A stretch of DNA of 64,000 nucleotides from Flavobacteriaceae bacterium (GCA_023257625.1 JALRBW010000069.1:1-64000); one strand, 5' to 3'. Counted from the first letter of the stretch, positions 31,134-41,344 are shown. Notes: a model not told the origin generated them from the letters alone. Program-made: numbers and translations.

Positions 31134-32996
31134 CTACTCCATTGCTTCCTCAGCTAAATCCAATTCTATTTTAAGATTGTCAATAATAAAATTCTGGCGA
31201 TCTAAAGTATTTTTACCCATATAAAACTCTAATAATTGCTCAATTGTTGTATTCTTATCAAGCATCACTGGGTCTAAACGAATATCTTCTCCTATAAAAT
31301 GTTTGAATTCATCAGGTGATATTTCTCCAAGTCCTTTAAATCGTGTAATTTCTACTTTTCCTTTTAATGCCTGAATAGCCTCTCTTCGCTCTTGGTCACT
31401 GTAGCAATAAAATGTTTGTTTTTTATCTCGAACCCGAAATAGTGGAGTTTGTAAAATGTAAAGGTGTCCTTCTTTAATTAATTCTGGAAAAAATTGTAGG
31501 AAAAAGGTAATTAATAAAAGTCTAATATGCATTCCATCCACATCAGCATCAGTAGCAATAACAATATTATTATATCTTAAGTCTTCAAGAGATTCTTCGA
31601 TGTTTAACGCAGCTTGTAATAAATTAAACTCTTCATTTTCATATACAATCTTTTTAGACATTCCATAGCTATTTAAGGGCTTGCCTCTTAAACTGAATAC
31701 TGCTTGTGTATTAACATCTCTAGATTTTGTAATTGAACCACTAGCGGAATCACCTTCAGTAATAAAGAGAGTAGATTCTAAACGACGATCCATTTTTAGA
31801 TCAGGTAAATGAACTCTACAATCTCTAAGTTTTTTGTTATGCAGGTTAGCTTTTTTGGCACGTTCACGAGCTAATTTTCGTATTCCAGATAGTTCTTTTC
31901 TTTCCCGTTCTGCTTGAAGTATTTTCCGCTGTATTTTTTCAGCAATTTCAGGATTTTTATGTAAAAAATTATCTAATTGAGTGCTTAAAAAATCAATAAT
32001 ATAACTACGAACTGAAGGCATGTCCCCTCCCATTTCTGTCGATCCTAATTTTGTTTTGGTTTGTGACTCAAATACGGGCTCCATTACCTTAATACTTATA
32101 GCAGAGACAATAGATTTACGGATGTCTGAGGAATCAAAATTTTTCCCAAAATGATCACGAATTGTTTTAGCCAATCCTTCTCTAAATGCGGCTTGATGCG
32201 TGCCACCTTGTGTGGTATTTTGACCATTTACAAATGAGTAATATTCTTCGCTATATTGTGTTTTACTATGCGTTATGGCCACTTCAATATCTTCTCCTTT
32301 AAGGTGAATGATCGGATAAGCCAAATCATTTTCATTGGTTTGGTCGGTTAATAAATCTTTTAATCCATTTTCTGAAATATATTTTTCACCATTTAAATCA
32401 ATGGTTAAGCCCGGATTGAGATAAACATAGTTTTTCACCATGCGATCAACATACTCCAATCGGTATTTGTAATTTTTGAAAATAGTTTGGTCCGGTACAA
32501 ATATCACTTTGGTACCCCTTCGTTTTGAAGAAGGTTCCTGTGGGGACTCTTCTTTCAAATCACCATAATTAAATGATGCCCGCTTACTAAATGAATCTCG
32601 AGAAGATTCTACTTCAAAATGGGAAGACAATGCATTTACTGCTTTTGTACCTACACCATTCAAACCCACTGATTTTTTGAATGCTCTAGAATCGTATTTA
32701 CCCCCAGTATTCATTTTTGATACCACGTCAACAACTTTACCTAGAGGAATTCCCCTACCAAAATCACGCACTTTTACACTGTTATCTTTAATTGTAATTT
32801 CAATGGTTTTTCCTGCACCCATAACAAATTCATCAATACAATTATCAATAACTTCTTTGAGCAAAATATAAATACCATCATCCGGGGAGGATCCATCACC
32901 TAGTTTACCAATGTACATACCTGGACGCATTCGAATATGCTCTTTCCAGTCAAGAGATCGAATGTTATCTTCGGTGTAGGCTGCTTGATTACTCAT
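31134..32996 (-). CDS. parE: DNA topoisomerase IV subunit B
   Basis: ATPase subunit partner of ParC. 620 aa. GHKL ATPase motifs: [10 protein letters not shown] (catalytic Glu and Asn), [11 protein letters not shown] and [14 protein letters not shown]; then the transducer domain ([13 protein letters not shown]) and the TOPRIM domain with EGDSASG and [11 protein letters not shown]. The ~620-aa length without the long insertions of GyrB supports ParE. First gene of the parE-parC operon; a ~180-base gap upstream separates it from the divergent Dabb gene and shows no clear -7 box. Confidence 0.94.
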   Translation of the reverse strand: MSNQAAYTEDNIRSLDWKEHIRMRPGMYIGKLGDGSSPDDGIYILLKEVIDNCIDEFVMGAGKTIEITIKDNSVKVRDFGRGIPLGKVVDVVSKMNTGGKYDSRAFKKSVGLNGVGTKAVNALSSHFEVESSRDSFSKRASFNYGDLKEESPQEPSSKRRGTKVIFVPDQTIFKNYKYRLEYVDRMVKNYVYLNPGLTIDLNGEKYISENGLKDLLTDQTNENDLAYPIIHLKGEDIEVAITHSKTQYSEEYYSFVNGQNTTQGGTHQAAFREGLAKTIRDHFGKNFDSSDIRKSIVSAISIKVMEPVFESQTKTKLGSTEMGGDMPSVRSYIIDFLSTQLDNFLHKNPEIAEKIQRKILQAERERKELSGIRKLARERAKKANLHNKKLRDCRVHLPDLKMDRRLESTLFITEGDSASGSITKSRDVNTQAVFSLRGKPLNSYGMSKKIVYENEEFNLLQAALNIEESLEDLRYNNIVIATDADVDGMHIRLLLITFFLQFFPELIKEGHLYILQTPLFRVRDKKQTFYCYSDQERREAIQALKGKVEITRFKGLGEISPDEFKHFIGEDIRLDPVMLDKNTTIEQLLEFYMGKNTLDRQNFIIDNLKIELDLAEEAME

Positions 32997-33179
32997 AGTT
33001 GGAATGCTAATATACTTATTGCCAAGTGAACCTAAAACGCTTTGAGTTCCAAGAAATCAACAATTCTTTAAGTTTTTTGTTAAAAAGTAATTGTGTGCGT
33101 TTTTTAGTAAATATTAAACTCCCAATAAGTATCAATTCAGAAATACGTAGTTTTAATAAAATATTTAATTTTTAATCAA

Positions 33180-33527
33180 ATGAATTTAAAATCAATAAAA
33201 AATAAAACAGGTCCCTTTGTGCACACCGTATTTTTTTGGCTTAAAAATCCTACCCATACAAGTGATCGCAAAGCCTTTGAAAAAGCAATTCGCAAGTTAA
33301 TAGAGACTAATCCTCAGGCAATATCAAATCATTTAGGATGTCCTGCTGAATCTGAGAAAAGAGATGTTGTTGACAATTCTTTTACCTATTGTTATGTAAT
33401 GATTTTTCCTGATGAAGCATCACAAAATGCATATCAAACAGATTCTACTCACTTAAAATTTATCGAAGAAGCCTCTCATTTATGGGACCGTGTCTTAGTT
33501 TATGACTCTTTATCAATAAACAATTAA
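33180..33527 (+). CDS. Dabb family protein (stress-responsive A/B barrel domain)
   Basis: 115 aa; dimeric alpha/beta-barrel (Dabb) fold, with the typical FVHTVFFWLKNP start and C-terminal HLKFIEEASHLWDRVLVYDS. Members range from small stress proteins to cyclases; the function here is undetermined. Six bases upstream of the GH5-like lipoprotein and likely in the same operon. Confidence 0.85.
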   Translation: MNLKSIKNKTGPFVHTVFFWLKNPTHTSDRKAFEKAIRKLIETNPQAISNHLGCPAESEKRDVVDNSFTYCYVMIFPDEASQNAYQTDSTHLKFIEEASHLWDRVLVYDSLSINN

Positions 33528-33532
33528 ATAAT

Positions 33533-34693
33533 ATGAAAAAAAATATTCACTCTAAATCTATTCTTTTCTCTACAGGAATACTTATACACATTATTGGATT
33601 TATTCAATGTGAATCTAACTCAAAGTATTCAATAGAAAAACGTTGGACGGAAGAAAAAGCATGGCAATGGCAGGATGAATTTGGCTGGCGAGCAGGCACT
33701 AACTTTAATCCAAGTACCGCTATAAATCAATTAGAATTTTGGCAGGAAGATTCTTTTGATTTAGAGACTATTGAACGTGAATTAGCATGGTCTTCAGAAT
33801 TAGGAATGACATTACACCGAGTTTATCTTCATAACCTCTTATGGGATCAAGATTCAATTGGATTTCTTCAACGTCTTGATGCTTATTTGCAAAAAGCGGA
33901 TCAATTCAACATTAAAACTATGTTTGTTTTATTAGACGATGTTTGGCATCCTGTACCTAAACTTGGAATACAACCTGATCCTATACCCCGCGTTCATAAT
34001 TCAGGATGGGTTCAAGCTCCTGGAGCTGAAATTTTAGGTGACAGCTTACGGCATGATGAACTTAAAAACTACATAAAAGGAGTAGTTAACCATTTTGCGA
34101 ATGACAAAAGAGTTATCGCATGGGATTTATACAATGAACCTGATAATGTGGCCACACAACCTGGGCGAGTAGATTTGGAGGTTAAAAACAAGTATTCATT
34201 TTCATATGCTTTACTAAAGAAAACAGTAAAGTGGGCTAGAGAAGTGAATCCTTCTCAACCCCTTACAATGGGCTTGTGGAAAGGAGAAGTTAGCCATTGG
34301 GGTAATTTAGATTCTTTAAGACCCCTAGAGCGCTTTATGATTGAAAATTCAGATATCATCTCTTTTCACGCATATGAAGGCGATCCCGAAATCGTTAGTA
34401 AGAAAATTGAACTCTTGAAGGGCTACAATCGACCCCTTGTTTGTACTGAATATATGGCCAGAACAAATGGAAGTACATTTGAAAAGATTCTTCCTATTTT
34501 AAAAGAAAATCAAGTTGGTGCCATAAATTGGGGGTTTGTAGCAGGAAAATCAAATACCATATATCCGTGGTCTTCATGGAATGAATCTTTTGATAGCGTA
34601 CCTAAAACATGGTTTCACGATGTTTATTTACCCGATAAAACTCCATTTTCAGATAAGGAAATCGAATTTATTAAAGCTCAATTACTTAATTAA
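33533..34693 (+). CDS. GH5-like glycoside hydrolase lipoprotein
   Basis: 386 aa, predicted outer- or inner-membrane lipoprotein (signal peptide ending GFIQ-C, Cys26). The catalytic (beta/alpha)8 barrel has the acid/base Glu in WDLYNEP (Glu202) and the nucleophile Glu in VCTEYMAR (Glu306), the clan GH-A pattern, with substrate-site residues such as HRVYLHNLLW and SFHAYEGD. It probably acts on a beta-linked polysaccharide or glycoside outside the cytosol; linkage and sugar cannot be told. No SusCD pair or other CAZyme is close, so it is not part of a typical utilisation locus. It shares TTAA at 34690-34693 with the convergent lysoplasmalogenase gene. Confidence 0.88.
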   Translation: MKKNIHSKSILFSTGILIHIIGFIQCESNSKYSIEKRWTEEKAWQWQDEFGWRAGTNFNPSTAINQLEFWQEDSFDLETIERELAWSSELGMTLHRVYLHNLLWDQDSIGFLQRLDAYLQKADQFNIKTMFVLLDDVWHPVPKLGIQPDPIPRVHNSGWVQAPGAEILGDSLRHDELKNYIKGVVNHFANDKRVIAWDLYNEPDNVATQPGRVDLEVKNKYSFSYALLKKTVKWAREVNPSQPLTMGLWKGEVSHWGNLDSLRPLERFMIENSDIISFHAYEGDPEIVSKKIELLKGYNRPLVCTEYMARTNGSTFEKILPILKENQVGAINWGFVAGKSNTIYPWSSWNESFDSVPKTWFHDVYLPDKTPFSDKEIEFIKAQLLN

Positions 34694-35358
34694 ATTTGAA
34701 AATGTGTGGCATAGGCTATAGAAAAAATACCACTCCAATAGGTCGTTAAAATTAAAACTGATGACATTGAAAAATCAAACGAAAACTTAACTAAACCCAA
34801 TATACTATCAGAAAGTAAAAATAAAACTGCCCCTAAAGCAAACCAAAAGGTTGCCCTATTTCTGTTTTTAACATGTAATGAAAGTGCTTGCCAACACATC
34901 ATAGCAATACAACTCACATAAAGTAAGACTGGGTATTTTAACCCAAATAAATTTGAATACATTTGAGAATATAGAATTGTAGCTACAATCAATAGTATTA
35001 TGAGTATACTGTAATTAAATTGCATACCTCCTTTTCTAATCAATACGGTTACAAAAATTAAATGCCCAACTAAAAAAGAAGCTAAAGCAAATACAAAAAG
35101 AGAATCCCAAAGAATAAGTACATCCCCAATCAAACAAAAAATAAGACCTACAAATGTTAAAGTAATAGAAAATGTTTCTTTAGAACATGGTGAAAGTAAA
35201 GGAATCACCAAAATGAAACCTGTAGTAATGGGTTTAGCTATTTGATAAGCCAATAATGGACCTTCAATCACTAAATACAAAGACGTACAAAAACATACAA
35301 AAAGTAAACTGAGAAAAAATTGTAAACCAGACATTGATGAAAATTTTTTAAAACTCAA
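34690..35358 (-). CDS. YhhN/TMEM86 family lysoplasmalogenase-like membrane protein
   Basis: 222-aa polytopic protein with about eight hydrophobic helices. YhhN family marks include AKPITTGFILVIP, FVGLIFCLIGDVLIL and FLVGHLIFVTV. Family members in animals hydrolyse lysoplasmalogens; the bacterial role is uncertain. The start is TTG 35358 (MSFKKFSSMSG) or, more conservatively, ATG 35334. It follows ychF after 24 bases on the same strand. Confidence 0.85.
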   Translation of the reverse strand: MSFKKFSSMSGLQFFLSLLFVCFCTSLYLVIEGPLLAYQIAKPITTGFILVIPLLSPCSKETFSITLTFVGLIFCLIGDVLILWDSLFVFALASFLVGHLIFVTVLIRKGGMQFNYSILIILLIVATILYSQMYSNLFGLKYPVLLYVSCIAMMCWQALSLHVKNRNRATFWFALGAVLFLLSDSILGLVKFSFDFSMSSVLILTTYWSGIFSIAYATHFQI

Positions 35359-35382
35359 TTTAAAAAAAGAGAAGCGTTTTCC

Positions 35383-36477
35383 TTAAACATTGAATCGGAA
35401 ATGCATCACATCCCCATCTTTGACGATATACTCCTTTCCTTCTACTTTCATTTTACCAGCTTCTTTTACTTTAGCCTCTGTACCAAATTGCACATAATCT
35501 TCATAGGCAATAACTTCAGCTCGAATAAATCCTTTTTCAAAATCAGAATGGATTACTCCAGCAGCCTCGGGAGCAGAGGCACCTATGGGAATTGTCCATG
35601 CACGAACCTCTTTCTCTCCAGCAGTAAAATAGGTTTGTTGGTTTAATAATGAATACGATTCCCGTATCAATTTTGCAGCTCCTGCTTCCTCCAAGCCTAA
35701 GTCTTCTAAAAATAATTGACGTTCTTCAAAACTTTCTAATTCATTTATATCGGCTTCAATACTTACAGCTAAAACCAATAATCTAGCTTGTTCATTAGCT
35801 ATAGTTTCTTTTACCTTATCAACGTAGGCATTTCCATTTTTTGCTGCACCTTCATCAACATTACAAATGTACAATACAGGTTTGTCTGTAATTAGTTGAA
35901 GAGGTGAAATAAACATATTGCGATCTTCTTCTTTACATTGAAACGAACGTACATTTTGAGCTGCTTCTAAAGCCTTTTTGACTTCATCCAATAGCGCTTT
36001 TTCTTTTACAGCCTCTTTATTTCCAGTACGTGCTGCCCGATTGACTTTTTCTAATCTTTTATCAACCGTTTCAAGATCTTTAAGTTGGAGTTCGATATCA
36101 ATTATTTCTTTGTCACGAATTGGGTTTACTGACCCTTCAACATGTACAATATTATCATTATCAAAACAACGTAAAACATGTAAAATAGCATCTGTTTCTC
36201 TAATATTTGCAAGAAATTGATTCCCTAATCCTTCCCCTTTACTCGCTCCTTTAACTAAACCCGCTATATCAACAATTTCAACTGTAGCAGGTATAACTCG
36301 CTGTGGTTTTACCAATTCTTCTAATTTTTCTAAACGCTTATCAGGTACATTCACAACACCAACATTAGGTTCGATAGTACAAAACGGAAAGTTGGCACTC
36401 TGTGCTTTGGCATTTGAGAGACAATTGAATAAAGTGGATTTTCCAACATTTGGGAGCCCTACAATTCCTGCTTTCAT
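35383..36477 (-). CDS. ychF: Redox-regulated ATPase YchF (Obg-family P-loop protein)
   Basis: 364-aa P-loop protein of the Obg/HflX superfamily, ribosome-associated and preferring ATP over GTP. Walker A GLPNVGKS at 6-13, switch region DIAGLVKGASKGEGLGNQFL, an NVDE-type base-recognition motif (CNVDEGA, in place of NKxD), a coiled-coil insert, and the C-terminal TGS domain (FTAGEKEVRAWTIPIGASAPEAAG, discontinuous). Normal length. A TATTTTTG box lies 15 bases upstream. Confidence 0.96.
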   Translation of the reverse strand: MKAGIVGLPNVGKSTLFNCLSNAKAQSANFPFCTIEPNVGVVNVPDKRLEKLEELVKPQRVIPATVEIVDIAGLVKGASKGEGLGNQFLANIRETDAILHVLRCFDNDNIVHVEGSVNPIRDKEIIDIELQLKDLETVDKRLEKVNRAARTGNKEAVKEKALLDEVKKALEAAQNVRSFQCKEEDRNMFISPLQLITDKPVLYICNVDEGAAKNGNAYVDKVKETIANEQARLLVLAVSIEADINELESFEERQLFLEDLGLEEAGAAKLIRESYSLLNQQTYFTAGEKEVRAWTIPIGASAPEAAGVIHSDFEKGFIRAEVIAYEDYVQFGTEAKVKEAGKMKVEGKEYIVKDGDVMHFRFNV

Positions 36478-36491
36478 TTTTTAAATTTTGG

Positions 36492-36499
36492 CAAAAATA
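36492..36499 (-). promoter_or_regulatory. -7 promoter box of ychF (TATTTTTG)
   Basis: Perfect TAnnTTTG on the minus strand, 14 bases before the ATG at 36477. Confidence 0.5.
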
Positions 36500-36559
36500 A
36501 ACTTTCTTTTGGCTTTTACATTTCCTTTTAGTAATTATGGTATTTTAATAAAGTGTTTT

Positions 36560-37405
36560 ATGACCCAAAAAAAATATTTGATTATTCATGCAGATGATGC
36601 AGGACTTTGCTGGTCAGAAAATAAAGCCACTCAAATGGGCATGACAAAAGGAAGTATTTCTTCAACTAGCCTTATGGTACCCTGTCCTTGGTTTTATAAT
36701 ATGGCTCAATTTTGTTTAGAACATCCAGAGATAGATTATGGAATTCACCTTACCCTTACTGGAGAATGGAAAACTTACCCCTTTAAACCAATTACATCTA
36801 AAGAGTATATACCTTCCCTAGTTGATCGTAACGGACATTTACCTATGAAACGAGCTGCGATACGTGATTATGCTAAAACAGAAGAAGTGCGTTTAGAACT
36901 TAGAAATCAAATAGAATATGCATTTTCCTTGGGGTTACAACCTTCCCATTTAGATTCACACATGTACACTTTAGGGCTTAGACAAGACTTATTAGACCTG
37001 TATATTGAACTCGGTAAAGAATATCAATTACCAATTATCTTAAGCAAAAAATTAATTGACTATACTGGTGAAGATTCTGCAAAATTTAAAATCAATGATA
37101 AAAATTGTATTGAATCGCTTTTTATGGCTTCTTTTATTGAATTTGAAGGGATTGGTTTAGCTGCTTTTTATGAAAAAGCAATACAAGAGATTCAATCGGG
37201 ACTATCTATTTTTTTAATTCATCCTGCCCTACTCAATGAAGAAATTCGACAGGTAACATTAGATCACCCTAATTTTGGTGCAGTCTGGAGAAGTCAAGAC
37301 GCAGATTTTTTTAATAGCAAAAAATGTAAAAAGCTTTTAGAAAAAAACAACATAGAATTGGTAAACTTTAAAAGTCCAGAGGTACTTAGTCTTCTGGGTG
37401 CATAA
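36560..37405 (+). CDS. ChbG/HpnK (YdjC) family carbohydrate deacetylase
   Basis: 281-aa YdjC-fold metal-dependent deacetylase-like protein. Start ATG 36560 gives [17 protein letters not shown], with the metal-binding Asp-Asp-Gly region at the N-terminus; the longer frame up to 36488 adds a non-homologous segment. Other ligands are in [10 protein letters not shown] and PSHLDSHMY, and a late HP in FLIHPALLN. Relatives deacetylate chitooligosaccharides or hopanoid precursors; this branch is uncharacterised. The 3' end overlaps the convergent ferredoxin gene by 20 bases. Confidence 0.87.
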   Translation: MTQKKYLIIHADDAGLCWSENKATQMGMTKGSISSTSLMVPCPWFYNMAQFCLEHPEIDYGIHLTLTGEWKTYPFKPITSKEYIPSLVDRNGHLPMKRAAIRDYAKTEEVRLELRNQIEYAFSLGLQPSHLDSHMYTLGLRQDLLDLYIELGKEYQLPIILSKKLIDYTGEDSAKFKINDKNCIESLFMASFIEFEGIGLAAFYEKAIQEIQSGLSIFLIHPALLNEEIRQVTLDHPNFGAVWRSQDADFFNSKKCKKLLEKNNIELVNFKSPEVLSLLGA

Positions 37406-37739
37406 ATCGTTGTTTTCCTAAAAGGGCTTCTTCTGACTCTTTATGATTTTCATCAGGAACACAACAATCAACTGGACAAACTGCAGCACATTGGGGTTCA
37501 TCGTGAAATCCTTTGCATTCTGTACATTTATCAGGAACAATAAAATAATATTCATCAGATACAGGTACCTGAAAAGCGTCTGCATCTACAGCCTTTCCAC
37601 TTGGCAATACAACTGATCCTCGAAGTGATGTCCCATCTTGATATCTCCAATCTTCTGCACCTTCATAGATAGCAGTATTAGGACATTCGGGTTCACATGC
37701 ACCACAATTGATACATTCATCAGTTATAATTATAGCCAT
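37386..37739 (-). CDS. 4Fe-4S dicluster ferredoxin
   Basis: 117-aa ferredoxin. The N-terminal cluster motif is [12 protein letters not shown] and a second, spaced set of cysteines lies in [18 protein letters not shown], the arrangement of 2[4Fe-4S] ferredoxins with an insertion, separated by a ~50-residue linker. It should carry low-potential electrons in the cytosol. It is divergent to a LuxC-like acyl-CoA reductase, a pairing I have seen as recurrent in flavobacteria by recollection, so it may be its electron partner; this is inference. It converges on the YdjC-type gene. Confidence 0.92.
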   Translation of the reverse strand: MAIIITDECINCGACEPECPNTAIYEGAEDWRYQDGTSLRGSVVLPSGKAVDADAFQVPVSDEYYFIVPDKCTECKGFHDEPQCAAVCPVDCCVPDENHKESEEALLGKQRFMHPED

Positions 37740-37755
37740 AGCAATTATCTTTCCT

Positions 37756-37763
37756 TAAATTTG
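37756..37763 (+). promoter_or_regulatory. -7 promoter box of the acyl-CoA reductase gene (TAAATTTG)
   Basis: Perfect TAnnTTTG, 37 bases before ATG 37801, in the 61-base divergent gap. Confidence 0.45.
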
Positions 37764-37800
37764 TGTAAAAATAACATCTTAATCCCTTTCCCACAAATAG

Positions 37801-38826
37801 ATGAACAACTCACTTAAACGTATAAAAGCACTTTATGCCCTAGGAGATCATTTCCGATTTTATGATAGAGAAGATAAAAATTATAATCCGTTAAGTGAAG
37901 CTATTGAAAAAGCAATTTATTTGAATGGATGGTTTACTCGAAATCATGTAGAATTGGCAATTAAAAATTGGGGGGAAACACTCCAAGAACAAGAACTATC
38001 GCAATGGCTTTGTAAATATTCTATACCCAACGCAAATTCTAAAAGAAAAATTGCATTAATTCTTGCCGGAAATATCCCCTTAGTGGGTTTGCATGATGTT
38101 TTGTGTGTATGGGTAAGTGGTTATCATGCCTTAGTAAAATGTGCTTCTAAGGACAATGTATTACTTCCATATATAGCTCAATTTTTAGAAACACAATCAG
38201 GTGAAAAACGTATAGAATTTACTGATAAAGTGGTCACTGGTTTTGATGCCATTATTGCTACCGGAACAAATAACTCTGCTCGTTATTTTGATCATTATTT
38301 TTCAAAATACCCCCACATCATTCGTAAAAACAGAAATGGGGCAGCTGTTTTATCAGGAAATGAAACAGAGGAAGAACTCGAGGGATTAGGGCACGATATT
38401 TTGGATTTTTTTGGATTAGGATGTAGAAATATTTCAAAACTTTATCTTCCGAAGGGGTTTGATTTAAATCTAATATTTGGTGGGCTTTATCCCCTTTCCT
38501 ATTGTATTGATCATCCTAAATATGCCAACAATTATGATTATAATAAAGCAATATTTTTGATGAGAGAATTTCCGTTTTTAGAAAATGGCTTCCTATTGTT
38601 AAGAGAAAATGATTCATACAGTGCACCAATAGCTTGCGCTCATTACGAATTTTACGATTCACTTGATTATGTTTTTTCACAATTAAATGCAAATCAGGAT
38701 ATAATACAATGTTTAGTTAGCCATATTTCAATTGATGGAGCTATTCCTTATGGAACTACTCAAAAGCCTCATTTATGGGAATATGCTGACGGTATTGATA
38801 CTTTAGATTTCTTATTGAAATTATAA
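37801..38826 (+). CDS. LuxC-like acyl-CoA reductase
   Basis: 341-aa protein of the acyl-CoA reductase (LuxC) family, which reduces acyl-CoA or acyl-protein thioesters to aldehydes with NADPH. Family stretches are KIALILAGNIPLVGLHDVLCVW, IIATGTNNSARYFDHYF, VLSGNETEEELEGLGHDI and the Cys-containing FFGLGCRNISKLYLP (candidate nucleophile). There is no luciferase or other lux gene, so a role in light emission is not supported; the physiological acyl group is unknown. It diverges from a ferredoxin and is followed by serC and serA. Confidence 0.88.
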   Translation: MNNSLKRIKALYALGDHFRFYDREDKNYNPLSEAIEKAIYLNGWFTRNHVELAIKNWGETLQEQELSQWLCKYSIPNANSKRKIALILAGNIPLVGLHDVLCVWVSGYHALVKCASKDNVLLPYIAQFLETQSGEKRIEFTDKVVTGFDAIIATGTNNSARYFDHYFSKYPHIIRKNRNGAAVLSGNETEEELEGLGHDILDFFGLGCRNISKLYLPKGFDLNLIFGGLYPLSYCIDHPKYANNYDYNKAIFLMREFPFLENGFLLLRENDSYSAPIACAHYEFYDSLDYVFSQLNANQDIIQCLVSHISIDGAIPYGTTQKPHLWEYADGIDTLDFLLKL

Positions 38827-38921
38827 AAAAAGAAATATTAAATTTTCTATCAATTAATTTCTGTTAACAACTCAAAAAAAAATTAGTTAGAACAAGTTTT
38901 CATTTCAACTGATAATAACAA

Positions 38922-38961
38922 TATTTGCAAATAATTTTTTTATTAATTTTTGCAAGCAAAA
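38922..38961. repeat. Two adjacent palindromes upstream of serC
   Basis: TATTTGCAAATA (38922-38933) is a perfect 12-base palindrome. TTTTGC-AA-GCAAAA (38948-38961) is a second inverted repeat. Both contain TTTGCAA-like cores and lie 20-60 bases before the serC start, a possible operator. Confidence 0.45.
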
Positions 38962-38981
38962 GTTTTAATCCTTTTTACCTT

Positions 38982-40046
38982 ATGAAAGTTCACAATTTTA
39001 GCGCAGGCCCCTCTATTCTACCTCATGAGGTTATAAAACAAGCTTCAGAAGCTGTTTTAGACTTGGATCAATCAGGTTTGTCATTAATTGAAATTTCACA
39101 TCGTAGCAAAGCTTTTATTGACATTATGGATGAAGCCTGTGAACGTGCTCTTCGTTTGACAGGATTAGAGGGAAAAGGATACAAAGCAATTTTTCTTCAA
39201 GGAGGAGCAAGCACACAATTTTTAATGACTGCCTATAACCTTTTAGAAAATAAAGCAGGTTATATTAATACTGGAACATGGTCTGAAAAAGCAATAAAAG
39301 AAGCAAAACTTTTTGGTCAAGTTGATGAAATTGCAAGTTCTAAAGACAAAAATTTTAATTATATACCAAAAGGGTTTACTGTACCCTCTGATCTAGATTA
39401 TTTACATATCACTACGAACAACACCATTTTTGGAACCCAGTACAAATCTATTCCAAAATGTGAGGTGCCGCTACTCGCGGATATGAGTTCTGATATTTTT
39501 TCAAGACCCCTTGATTATTCAAAATTTGACTTATTCTATGCAGGAGCTCAAAAAAATATGGGTCCAGCAGGAACAACTCTTGTAATTGTTAAAGAATCTA
39601 TTTTAGGTAAGGTAAGTCGTAAAATTCCTTCTATGTTAGATTACAAAGAGCAAATTGACAAAGAGAGTATGTACAATACCCCTCCTGTTTTTGCAGTGTA
39701 TACTTCTTTATTGACCTTAAGATGGATCGAAGCTCAAGGAGGTTTGGAAGCTATGGGTGCAAAAAATGCAATGAAAGCGACTCATTTGTATGGTGAAATT
39801 GATCGAAATTCACATTTTAAAGGTTTTGCAGCTATTGAAGACCGGAGCGAAATGAATGCTACTTTCAATTTAAATGATGAGGGGATAACCGATATCTTTG
39901 ACAATTTATGTAAAGCCGCTGGTATTAGTGGATTAAAGGGTCATCGATCTGTAGGGGGCTACAGAGCTTCGATATACAATGCACTCCCAATGGAGAGTGT
40001 AGAATTATTGGTAGATTGTATGCAAACTCTAGAAAAAAATCACTAA
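38982..40046 (+). CDS. serC: Phosphoserine aminotransferase
   Basis: PLP transaminase converting 3-phosphohydroxypyruvate to phosphoserine. ATG 38982 is the start because the protein then opens MKVHNFSAGPSILPHEVI; the extension to 38925 lies in the promoter region. 354 aa. PLP-lysine in FYAGAQKNMGPAG, with HRSKAF and TWSEKAIKEAK in substrate-binding loops. It is followed after nine bases by serA, so a two-step serine-synthesis operon is present. Confidence 0.95.
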   Translation: MKVHNFSAGPSILPHEVIKQASEAVLDLDQSGLSLIEISHRSKAFIDIMDEACERALRLTGLEGKGYKAIFLQGGASTQFLMTAYNLLENKAGYINTGTWSEKAIKEAKLFGQVDEIASSKDKNFNYIPKGFTVPSDLDYLHITTNNTIFGTQYKSIPKCEVPLLADMSSDIFSRPLDYSKFDLFYAGAQKNMGPAGTTLVIVKESILGKVSRKIPSMLDYKEQIDKESMYNTPPVFAVYTSLLTLRWIEAQGGLEAMGAKNAMKATHLYGEIDRNSHFKGFAAIEDRSEMNATFNLNDEGITDIFDNLCKAAGISGLKGHRSVGGYRASIYNALPMESVELLVDCMQTLEKNH

Positions 40047-40055
40047 AACTATTAC

Positions 40056-41009
40056 ATGAAAATTTTAGCAAACGATGGTATTTCTGAAGCAGGAATTGAA
40101 TTACTTTCCAAAAATGGATTTGAAGTAATTACAACGAATGTCGCTCAAAATCAATTGGCATCATTTATCAATGATAACCAAATTATAGCATTACTTGTGA
40201 GAAGCGCTACAACCGCTCGAAAAGAATTAATTGATGCATGTCCAGGATTACAACTTATTGGTCGGGGTGGTGTGGGTATGGATAATATTGATGTTGATTA
40301 TGCAAAGTCTAAAGGATTACATGTAATTAACACTCCAGCCTCATCCTCAGCTTCAGTAGCTGAACTTGTTTTTTCTCATTTATATGGAGGAGTACGTTTT
40401 TTACATCAATCGAATAGAAGTATGCCTTTAGAGGGAGAAACAAATTTTAAAGGGCTCAAAAAAGCTTATGAAAAGGGCATTGAATTAAAAGGTAAAACTT
40501 TAGGAATTATTGGATTCGGACGAATTGGTCAAGAAGTAGCTCGAATTGGTTTAGGCGTTGGAATGAGGGTAATTGCAAGTGATAAATATATTCAAAACGC
40601 ACAAGTAGAGGTCAAATTATTTAATGGGCAATCACTTACTGTTAATATTGAAACTCAAGAAATTGATTCACTTCTTGCTGAAGCTGATTTTATAAGCCTT
40701 CATGTTCCTGCACAAAAAGAATATGTTATTGATGGTGCTTCCTTTTCTAAAATGAAAAAGGGTGCAGTTCTTATTAATGCTGCTCGTGGCGGTGTTGTTG
40801 ATGAAGTTGCATTAGTTGACGCTTTAGATAGTGGTCAATTATCATTTGCAGGACTTGATACTTTCGAAAATGAACCAAAGCCTGAAATCAAACTATTAAT
40901 GCATGATAAAATTTCACTTTCTCCACATATAGGTGCAGCAACTCTTGAAGCTCAAGACCGTATCGGTGAAGAACTAGCCACTCAAATTTGTTCATTACTT
41001 AAAACCTGA
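40056..41009 (+). CDS. serA: D-3-phosphoglycerate dehydrogenase (short form)
   Basis: First committed step of serine synthesis. 317 aa without the C-terminal ACT/regulatory domains, so feedback by serine through ACT is not expected. The NAD domain has GIIGFGRIGQEVARIG; catalytic residues are in RSATTARKELIDA (Arg), NAARGGVVDE (Arg) and the His of SPHIGAATLEAQ. Its coupling to serC supports phosphoglycerate as substrate over other 2-hydroxyacids. Confidence 0.92.
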   Translation: MKILANDGISEAGIELLSKNGFEVITTNVAQNQLASFINDNQIIALLVRSATTARKELIDACPGLQLIGRGGVGMDNIDVDYAKSKGLHVINTPASSSASVAELVFSHLYGGVRFLHQSNRSMPLEGETNFKGLKKAYEKGIELKGKTLGIIGFGRIGQEVARIGLGVGMRVIASDKYIQNAQVEVKLFNGQSLTVNIETQEIDSLLAEADFISLHVPAQKEYVIDGASFSKMKKGAVLINAARGGVVDEVALVDALDSGQLSFAGLDTFENEPKPEIKLLMHDKISLSPHIGAATLEAQDRIGEELATQICSLLKT

Positions 41010-41014
41010 TCTAG

Positions 41015-41344
41015 TTGCTTAAACGTCTGAAAGAAAAGTGGGGTATTGTCTCTAATAAGCAACTAATTATAATTTTTGTGGTTTTTGGAATCACAGGATC
41101 ACTTAGTGTTAAATTGGCACTTCCTGTACTACAATACCTAAATATAAATCCTGACACTTTTGAAACAATTCCTTTAGGGAATGTTATTTACTGGGTTTTA
41201 CGTATTTTAATTATTTTCCCTGTATATCAAGTACTGCTTTTAGGAATTGGCACAATTTTCTTTCAATTTCGCTTCTTTTGGGAATTTGAAAAGAAAATTA
41301 TGAACCGGCTGATTGGTAAACAATTTTTTGATGAAAATAATTAA
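41015..41344 (+). CDS. DUF6787 family membrane protein
   Basis: 109-aa protein beginning (TTG 41015) [17 protein letters not shown], with two or three hydrophobic segments ([49 protein letters not shown]) and the end [13 protein letters not shown]. Resembles DUF6787, common downstream of serA in flavobacteria. Function unknown. It shares TTAA at 41341-41344 with folE. Confidence 0.8.
   Translation: MLKRLKEKWGIVSNKQLIIIFVVFGITGSLSVKLALPVLQYLNINPDTFETIPLGNVIYWVLRILIIFPVYQVLLLGIGTIFFQFRFFWEFEKKIMNRLIGKQFFDENN

Noticed and set aside
36488-36559. Extended start for the YdjC-type deacetylase at 36488
   Set aside because: The added 24 residues are not homologous and the metal-binding region conventionally starts a few residues from Met, as with ATG 36560.
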